Assembly: GCA_021820825.1 (NCBI GenBank) | Contig: JAKADD010000048.1 | Coordinates: 1-10,963, forward strand | Source of the DNA: Bacillota bacterium | GTDB taxonomy: Bacteria > Bacillota > Bacilli > Alicyclobacillales > SLC66 | DNA: 10,963 bases | Direction: 5' to 3' | Translations under genes and position numbers: made by a program | The notes under the pieces: model-generated | The model's input: only the letters and a program-made list of their open reading frames with translations | Database searches by the model: none | What the model was told of the DNA's origin: nothing | Part shown: positions 7,341 through 10,963 of the stretch, piece after piece | Position numbering within the stretch: the first letter of the stretch is position 1 | Layout of the letters: the number at the start of each line of letters is the position of its first letter

Positions 7341-7891
7341 CAATCATGCTCGATCAGCAATTAAATCCGGACGACTCTGCGCTTGAGCCGCGCAGAGTCG
7401 CGCATCCAAAAGAAAGAATCACGATCATGTGGTTGATCAGAAAAGCGCTCTCTCCGCTGCAGCCAGCCCCGCGCCCAGGTCGAAAGGCATTGCCGGCGCA
7501 CAGGCAACCGGAACAGATCGCGACCACCACGCGCTACGGGGTGAGACGGCGCGCAAAACGTCTGCGTATGCTACGCCGTCTCCGGATTATAAAGGTCGCA
7601 AAACGCGCTGGTTACTCGTGCCTCGCGACGATCATTGTGATACTGCTCTTATTTTGGGCCAAATTCGCCGTGGTCTACAACATCCCGGCAGACCTGCAAA
7701 CAGGCGTGTTACAACATGCGCAGGGGTATCTCGTTTTCAAGTCGTGGTGGTTTGGACCACCGGAATTTAATCTGGATAAATATACGAACATTAATCCATT
7801 AAATCCACAGGCGTCTTTGGCAGCCGACCTGCAAAATTATCAAGATATTATAACCAATCCGGGCGAAATTGTCTGGGTATGGGCTCGATAA
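7337..7891 (+). CDS. Hypothetical single-pass membrane protein with very basic N-terminal region
   Basis: I do not recognise this 184-residue product. Residues 66-92 are crowded with Arg and Lys, followed by one membrane helix at about 94-113 and an outside segment of about 70 residues rich in aromatic, Asn and Pro residues. The topology would be N-terminus inside. The start is uncertain. GTG 7337 overlaps the dnaB stop as GTGA; ATG 7346 has GGTGA 5 bases upstream; ATG 7427 (Met31) would skip the hairpin at 7372-7400. The part after residue 60 looks most protein-like. The stop codon lies inside the inverted repeat upstream of purA. It probably shares the rplI-dnaB transcript. Confidence 0.55.
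   Translation: MTIMLDQQLNPDDSALEPRRVAHPKERITIMWLIRKALSPLQPAPRPGRKALPAHRQPEQIATTTRYGVRRRAKRLRMLRRLRIIKVAKRAGYSCLATIIVILLLFWAKFAVVYNIPADLQTGVLQHAQGYLVFKSWWFGPPEFNLDKYTNINPLNPQASLAADLQNYQDIITNPGEIVWVWAR
7372..7400 (+). repeat. 11-bp perfect hairpin just after dnaB
   Basis: CGACTCTGCGC (7372-7382) pairs with GCGCAGAGTCG (7390-7400) around a seven-base loop. It begins about 30 bases after the dnaB stop and lies within the 5' part of the downstream reading frame. There is no T run after it, so it is not a standard terminator. It could attenuate or stabilise the dnaB message, or hinder translation of the next gene. Confidence 0.5.
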
Positions 7892-7937
7892 ATTACGAAC
7901 GAATAACATATATATAGAGTCATTCGTTCGTAATTTA
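7889..7937. promoter_or_regulatory. 16-bp perfect inverted repeat upstream of purA, PurBox-like
   Basis: TAAATTACGAACGAAT (7889-7904) and its exact reverse complement (7922-7937) flank 17 bases. The core CGAAC in one arm and GTTCG in the other, AT-rich flanks, inverted arrangement and position ending four bases before the purA -35 resemble the paired PurBoxes bound by the repressor PurR in Bacillus. From memory the box consensus is AWWWCCGAACWWT; the left arm agrees at about 10 of 13 positions. The distance between cores is a few bases longer than I recall. The stem is AT-rich with no T tract, which argues against a terminator. Confidence 0.5.
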
Positions 7938-7941
7938 CACA

Positions 7942-7970
7942 TTGACAGACGTAACGGTCGTTGATACACT
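7942..7970 (+). promoter_or_regulatory. Predicted sigma-A promoter of purA
   Basis: A perfect TTGACA (7942-7947), a 17-base spacer and an extended -10 TGATACACT (7962-7970) give one of the strongest promoters in the window. Transcription would start near 7977, leaving a leader of about 58 bases. Confidence 0.75.
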
Positions 7971-8035
7971 CAGATGGGGTTTTTGCTAAGGATAGCACCT
8001 GGGCATACGTTCTGATCCCGTAGGAGAGATGCGAC

Positions 8036-9325
8036 ATGGCGACAGTGGTCGTAATCGGAACGCAGTGGGGCGACGAAGGGAAAGGCAAGGTGACTGATTA
8101 TCTTGCTGAAAAGGCGGCTGTGGTGGCGCGGTATCAGGGAGGCAATAACGCCGGTCACCAGATTCGCCTGGCCGGGAAGAAGTTTGACCTGCATCTCCTG
8201 CCTTCTGGAATCCTGTACAAAGATAAACTGTGTGTTCTCGGCAATGGCATGGTGATTGATCCGCGCGCACTGCTGGATGAAATGCGCGAAATCGGCGAGC
8301 TCGGCATAGCGATGGGCAAGCTGATTATCAGTGATCGGGCTCATCTGGTCCTGCCTTATCATATTCGTCTCGACCAACTTGAAGAAGAACGGAAAGGCGC
8401 CAGCAAGATTGGCACAACGCGCAAGGGAATCGGCCCAGCGTATATGGATAAAGCCGCGCGTATCGGCATTCGGATGGCCGACCTGCTGGAACCGGAAATA
8501 TTTAAATCTAAACTGGAAGAGAATCTGCTCGAAAAAAATCGTCTATTTGAGAGATATTATGAAGTATCGGGGTACACCGTCGCAGAGATTGCCGATGAGT
8601 ATCTTGAATACGGGAAAGCCCTGCGTTCCTATGTGGCTGATACGTCGGTTGCGCTCAATGAGTGCCTGGAGCGCGGCGACGACGTGCTGTTTGAGGGAGC
8701 CCAGGCAACCATGCTGGACCTGGATCACGGCACGTATCCCTATGTGACATCCTCCAACCCGGTTGCGGGCGGCGTTTGCGTCGGATCGGGCGTTGGACCC
8801 ACCAAGATTGACAAGGTGATAGGGGTTGTCAAGGCTTACACCACCCGCGTCGGGGAGGGCCCCTTTGTCACTGAACTGAACAACGCCCTGGGTGAACAGA
8901 TTCGGGAAAAGGGCCACGAGTATGGCGTGACCACTGGACGTCCGCGCCGTGTTGGCTGGTTTGACAGTGTTGTTACCAAGCACGCGCGCCGCGTCAATGG
9001 CCTGGACGGCATCGCGGTGACAAAGATGGACATACTGACCGGGCTTGAAGAATTGAAAATTTGTGTGGCATACCGTGTGGACAATCGAGAGATCGATCAC
9101 ATACCAGCATCACTTTCGCTGCTGCAGCAGTGTGAACCGGTATACGAGACGCTGCCCGGCTGGAGTGAGGACATCAGCAACGTGAGATCATTCAGTGAAC
9201 TGCCTGCTGCTGCGCAGACATATTTGCGGCGGATCGAGGAACTCACGGGAGCGCAGCTGTTGCTCTTTGGAACAGGTGCGGATCGTGTCCGGATTGTCGA
9301 ACTGGCGCCTGTATTTGGGGCTTAA
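8036..9325 (+). CDS. purA: Adenylosuccinate synthetase
   Basis: The 429-residue enzyme joins IMP and aspartate with GTP to give adenylosuccinate, the first committed step to AMP, in the cytoplasm. It has the signature QWGDEGKGK with catalytic Asp13 and nucleotide-binding residues, and GGNNAGH with catalytic His41. Also present are [30 protein letters not shown] and [12 protein letters not shown], and a C-terminal guanine-binding region ending [10 protein letters not shown]. Length is normal and nothing is missing. The start is ATG at 8036 with AGGAGA at 8022-8027. It has its own strong promoter and a PurBox-like repeat, so it is probably controlled by purine supply. The tRNA cluster follows 107 bases downstream. 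Confidence 0.98.
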   Translation: MATVVVIGTQWGDEGKGKVTDYLAEKAAVVARYQGGNNAGHQIRLAGKKFDLHLLPSGILYKDKLCVLGNGMVIDPRALLDEMREIGELGIAMGKLIISDRAHLVLPYHIRLDQLEEERKGASKIGTTRKGIGPAYMDKAARIGIRMADLLEPEIFKSKLEENLLEKNRLFERYYEVSGYTVAEIADEYLEYGKALRSYVADTSVALNECLERGDDVLFEGAQATMLDLDHGTYPYVTSSNPVAGGVCVGSGVGPTKIDKVIGVVKAYTTRVGEGPFVTELNNALGEQIREKGHEYGVTTGRPRRVGWFDSVVTKHARRVNGLDGIAVTKMDILTGLEELKICVAYRVDNREIDHIPASLSLLQQCEPVYETLPGWSEDISNVRSFSELPAAAQTYLRRIEELTGAQLLLFGTGADRVRIVELAPVFGA

Positions 9326-9385
9326 AAACGCTTCGCAGCGGTGCAATCGGCTTGAGAAGCCAGGGCGTAATTGATGTTCCGTAAC

Positions 9386-9414
9386 TTGCGAAACGCGCGT
9401 GAGCGTGCTATATT
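9386..9414 (+). promoter_or_regulatory. Predicted promoter of the tRNA cluster
   Basis: TTGCGA (9386-9391), a 17-base spacer and an extended -10 TGCTATATT (9406-9414) precede tRNA-Lys. The transcript would start near 9421, about 12 bases before the mature tRNA. Confidence 0.75.
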
Positions 9415-9432
9415 GTCTCACGTGCAGTTTTT

Positions 9433-9508
9433 GAGCCATTAGCTCAGTTGGTAGAGCACCTGACTTTTAATCAGGGTGTCGCTGGTTCGAGCCCAGCATG
9501 GCTCACCA
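9433..9508 (+). tRNA. tRNA-Lys (anticodon UUU)
   Basis: A full cloverleaf is visible. The acceptor stem is GAGCCAT/ATGGCTC (9433-9439 and 9498-9504) and the D arm is AGCTCAGTTGGTAGAGC. The anticodon stem is CCTGA/TCAGG with loop CTTTTAA and anticodon TTT at 9466-9468. The T arm carries GGTTCGAGCC. Discriminator A and an encoded CCA end at 9508. It is first of three tRNA genes. Confidence 0.97.
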
Positions 9509-9509
9509 T

Positions 9510-9581
9510 GGCCCCATGGTCAAGCGGTTAAGACACCGCCCTTTCACGGCGGGAACAGGGGTTCGAATCCCCTTGGGGTCA
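9510..9581 (+). tRNA. tRNA-Glu (anticodon UUC)
   Basis: The acceptor stem is GGCCCCA/TGGGGTC (9510-9516 and 9574-9580, one G-U pair). The anticodon stem is CCGCC/GGCGG with loop CTTTCAC and anticodon TTC at 9543-9545. The T arm is AGGGG TTCGAAT CCCCT. Discriminator A is at 9581. The next three bases are TCA, so the CCA end is not encoded and must be added by the tRNA nucleotidyltransferase. Only one base separates it from the tRNA-Lys CCA end. Confidence 0.96.
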
Positions 9582-9637
9582 TCATCTTTCGGTAATGAAA
9601 CGCGGCTGGAATCCGCTGCGCATCTGCAGCCACATAT

Positions 9638-9713
9638 GGGCGATTAGCTCAGTCGGGAGAGCACCTGCCTTACAAGCAGGGGGTCGGCGGTTCGAGCCCG
9701 TCATCGCCCACCA
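9638..9713 (+). tRNA. tRNA-Val (anticodon UAC)
   Basis: The acceptor stem is GGGCGAT/ATCGCCC (9638-9644 and 9703-9709) and the D arm is AGCTCAGTCGGGAGAGC. The anticodon stem is CCTGC/GCAGG with loop CTTACAA and anticodon TAC at 9671-9673. The T arm holds GGTTCGAGCC. Discriminator A and encoded CCA end at 9713. A 56-base spacer separates it from tRNA-Glu. Confidence 0.97.
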
Positions 9714-9715
9714 AC

Positions 9716-9746
9716 AGACCGCGTCGTGGCGCGGTTTTTCTGTTTT
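9716..9746 (+). terminator. Intrinsic terminator of the tRNA cluster
   Basis: ACCGCG (9718-9723) pairs with CGCGGT (9730-9735) around a six-base loop, extended by weaker outer pairs. It is followed directly by TTTTC and a second T-rich run to 9746. Confidence 0.85.
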
Positions 9747-10097
9747 CTTATCCCGCTCGGGATGCCGATTGTGCCCGTGTTTCGTATGAAGGAGCAGTCA
9801 TATACGCCAAGCCTGCGACGTATTTCGATATAAGGACGCTTTTCCTAACCTTGGCACTATGGGTAGATAGTGACAGTCGACAGTGCGTCTATGGCCATCA
9901 ACCCCATCCAGTCGGTAGGCATAGGAACAGTGCAACAGAGGGGCTCGCCAGCCCCGTGTGGAGTTCCTCTTCTTTGCGTGAAAGCCCATCCCAGAGCGGT
10001 GATCGGAAGAAGACAGAGATTTTGAAAAATTCGTCCAAAAGGGGGATTGCTATCTGCCAAAACATGGTTTAGTATAGTTCTCATATTTTATATACTT
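9747..10097 (+). other. Gene-free stretch with several RNA-like hairpins
   Basis: No reading frame here looks like a protein. Structures seen are CACTAT/ATAGTG (9855-9860 and 9867-9872), inside a possible enclosing stem GGACGC/GCGTCT (9834-9839 and 9885-9890). Next is AGGAAC/GTTCCT (9923-9928 and 9963-9968), enclosing a perfect GGGGCT/AGCCCC with loop CGCC (9940-9955). GCACT at 9854-9858 can instead pair with AGTGC at 9882-9886. A -10-like TATAAG lies at 9829-9834 without a clear -35. This could be a small RNA, part of a long leader, or decayed sequence; I match it to no known family. TATAGT at 10073-10078 and TATACT at 10091-10096 are candidate -10 elements for the riboswitch transcript, neither with a good -35. 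Confidence 0.4.
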
Positions 10098-10201
10098 GAT
10101 GCGTCCAGGGCAAACCTGTCGAAAGGCGGGGGCGCAAAGCCACGGGTCTACGACCGCGCAGGTGAGCATGTTGCGTGGTTACGATCGCCGGGTTGCCGGA
10201 T
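10098..10201 (+). ncRNA. Cyclic-di-GMP-I riboswitch (GEMM-I)
   Basis: The diagnostic blocks are present in order: CAGGGCAAACC (10106-10116), GCGCAAAGCC (10132-10141) and CGCCGGGTTGCC (10186-10197). P2 is CCTGTC (10115-10120), a GAAA tetraloop (10121-10124) and GGCGGG (10125-10130). P3 closes with CCACG/CGTGG (10140-10144 and 10174-10178). A short P1 can be drawn between 10103-10106 and 10198-10201. The G in the AGGGC block that contacts one guanine of the ligand in the Vibrio Vc2 structure is kept, favouring c-di-GMP over the cGAMP-binding variant. It lies about 110 bases before the reading frame at 10310 and should control it. Confidence 0.9.
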
Positions 10202-10211
10202 CGGTTGTCGG

Positions 10212-10235
10212 ACAGGATGTCTCCTGTTTCCTTCC
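10212..10235 (+). terminator. Candidate expression-platform hairpin after the riboswitch
   Basis: ACAGGA (10212-10217) pairs with TCCTGT (10222-10227) around TGTC, followed by TTCCTTCC. The T run is interrupted, so this is a weak terminator candidate. It is placed where a transcription-attenuating platform of the c-di-GMP riboswitch would be expected. Confidence 0.35.
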
Positions 10236-10309
10236 TCTGCGCCCTTTTGTACGCCGACTTGGCCGCCTTTCGCGGAGGGTCCTGCGACCGGATAAGGGTG
10301 TTCAACCAT

Positions 10310-10963
10310 ATGGGTGCCAACCGTCCTGTTTACGAGGGTCCGTTTTCGATCGCTTCGACCTCTGGCCAGTCCTCTGATGCGTCCTCCGCTTCGTCCTCCG
10401 CTTCGATCTCTGACCAGTTTCCCCTGTCTTTCTCGCTTTCCTCGTCTTCCCCGCTTTCCTCGAATTCTCCGTCTTCTCTTGCATCGCCTGTTTCCCTGAC
10501 TTCTGCAACCGCACCTGCCGTTTCCGGGCACTTCTCTCGCACGCGGGGTGTGTGGTTCCGCTTGGCGCGCATACGCCGCAACGCCCGCTTGGGGCGCTCG
10601 CTGACCAGGACGCGTTCGCTGCGCGTCAGCCTCGCCCTGCTGACGGCGCTGTTGCCAGTGGGTACGGCGCTGTTGCCGGGTCTGGCGACGCCCGCGCTGG
10701 CGCAGACGTGGCCGACCGGGCTGAATCCGGTGCAGGCGCAGGCGCTGCCCACCCCGAGCCAGCCCATTCCGGCGACCGCCGCGCCTTTTTCGCCGCTTTC
10801 CGGCGGGTCGGCGGGCGCGGCTGGCGGCTCCGGCTCTGGCAGTGGCTCCGGCGCCATGACCGGCCCGCTGGCGGCGGGTTCGTCCGGTTCGGCGGGAGGG
10901 GCGTATTTGCCGGGGCTGCAAGGGGCGTTCCCGGCCGCCGTACGCAGCCTGCTCGGCGTGGCC
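10310..10963 (+). CDS. Exported protein under c-di-GMP riboswitch, N-terminal part only (runs off the window)
   Basis: The frame from ATG 10310 stays open for 218 codons to the window edge. Residues 13-68 are Ser-rich. Residues 77-105 are rich in Arg. Residues 106-125 are hydrophobic and lead to ATPALA at 126-131, a plausible signal-peptidase site before Gln132. The visible mature part is rich in Pro, Ala, Gly and Ser, with a GSGSGSG-like linker near 175-182. No catalytic domain is visible yet. Riboswitch and signal suggest a secreted surface or cell-wall protein; a peptidoglycan hydrolase or adhesin would fit but is a guess. AAGGGTG at 10294-10300 may be the ribosome binding site. If initiation were at an internal GTG (10550) or TTG (10562), the signal peptide would have normal length. 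G+C and codon use are clearly richer than in the neighbours. Confidence 0.7.
   Translation, partial: MGANRPVYEGPFSIASTSGQSSDASSASSSASISDQFPLSFSLSSSSPLSSNSPSSLASPVSLTSATAPAVSGHFSRTRGVWFRLARIRRNARLGRSLTRTRSLRVSLALLTALLPVGTALLPGLATPALAQTWPTGLNPVQAQALPTPSQPIPATAAPFSPLSGGSAGAAGGSGSGSGSGAMTGPLAAGSSGSAGGAYLPGLQGAFPAAVRSLLGVA
10382..10405 (+). repeat. Tandem 12-bp repeat in the Ser-rich coding stretch
   Basis: TCCTCCGCTTCG occurs twice head to tail (10382-10393 and 10394-10405), encoding Ser-Ser-Ala-Ser twice. Related T/C-rich units continue to about 10480, as expected for slippage-prone low-complexity coding DNA. Confidence 0.7.

Noticed and set aside
9326..9360. Short inverted repeats after purA (CGCT/AGCG, GGCTT/AAGCC) as a terminator
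   Set aside because: Stems of four to five pairs with no T tract; too weak to call.
9595..9789. 64-codon plus-strand frame across tRNA-Val and its terminator
   Set aside because: It lies over the tRNA gene and the terminator hairpin and is a translation artefact.
9891..10024. Small 44-codon frame starting ATG at 9891
   Set aside because: No ribosome binding site, no recognisable motif, and it covers the hairpin-rich gene-free stretch.
10148..10921. Long minus-strand open frames (257 and 175 codons) opposite the terminal gene
   Set aside because: They are antisense shadows of a G+C-rich frame. Their products are Arg-rich or acidic low-complexity, they have no ribosome binding site, and the plus frame follows a riboswitch and encodes a signal-like segment.
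1..10963. CRISPR arrays, insertion sequences, transposases, phage genes or attachment sites
   Set aside because: No repeat-spacer pattern, transposase motif, terminal inverted repeat with target duplication or integrase was seen; the tRNA genes have no nearby integrase or duplicated 3' end in the window.

Overview
This window looks like a chromosomal housekeeping stretch from a Gram-positive Bacilli-type bacterium. The order ychF, rpsF, ssb, rpsR, then a yybS-like gene, rplI, replicative helicase dnaB, purA and a tRNA cluster is the arrangement known around the replication-origin side of Bacillus-related genomes. The mixed base composition, strong AGGAGG-type ribosome binding sites, frequent GTG/TTG starts and kinase style would suit an Alicyclobacillaceae-like lineage. 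That family-level placement is inference from memory and has not been tested.

Region by region: 1-2487 (+) holds ychF (P-loop ATPase/GTPase) and then the rpsF-ssb-rpsR operon, which has its own promoter and a structured leader. Convergent hairpins at 2505-2567 separate it from a large minus-strand membrane sensor histidine kinase (2569-4374) with no adjacent response regulator. Divergent from the kinase is a polytopic membrane protein of the YybS/DUF2232 type (4484-5398). It is followed by rplI (own promoter) and dnaB. A small predicted single-pass membrane protein of unknown function (7337-7891) overlaps the dnaB stop. A 16-bp perfect inverted repeat resembling a PurR PurBox pair lies just upstream of a near-consensus purA promoter. 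purA is followed by a promoter, tRNA-Lys(UUU), tRNA-Glu(UUC), tRNA-Val(UAC) and a good intrinsic terminator.

The right end is the most unusual part. A gene-free stretch (9747-10097) has several RNA-like hairpins. It is followed by a clear class I cyclic-di-GMP riboswitch (GEMM-I, about 10098-10201) and then an open reading frame (10310 to the window edge). That frame encodes a Ser-rich leader, an Arg-rich segment, a signal-peptide-like hydrophobic segment ending in Ala-Leu-Ala, and a Pro/Ala/Gly/Ser-rich mature start. It has no stop codon before the window ends, so only its first 218 codons are visible. The likely picture is a second-messenger-controlled exported surface or cell-wall protein placed behind the conserved translation/replication/purine cluster.

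Relative to Bacillus subtilis, the c-di-AMP phosphodiesterase gene gdpP (yybT), normally between yybS and rplI, is missing from this position.
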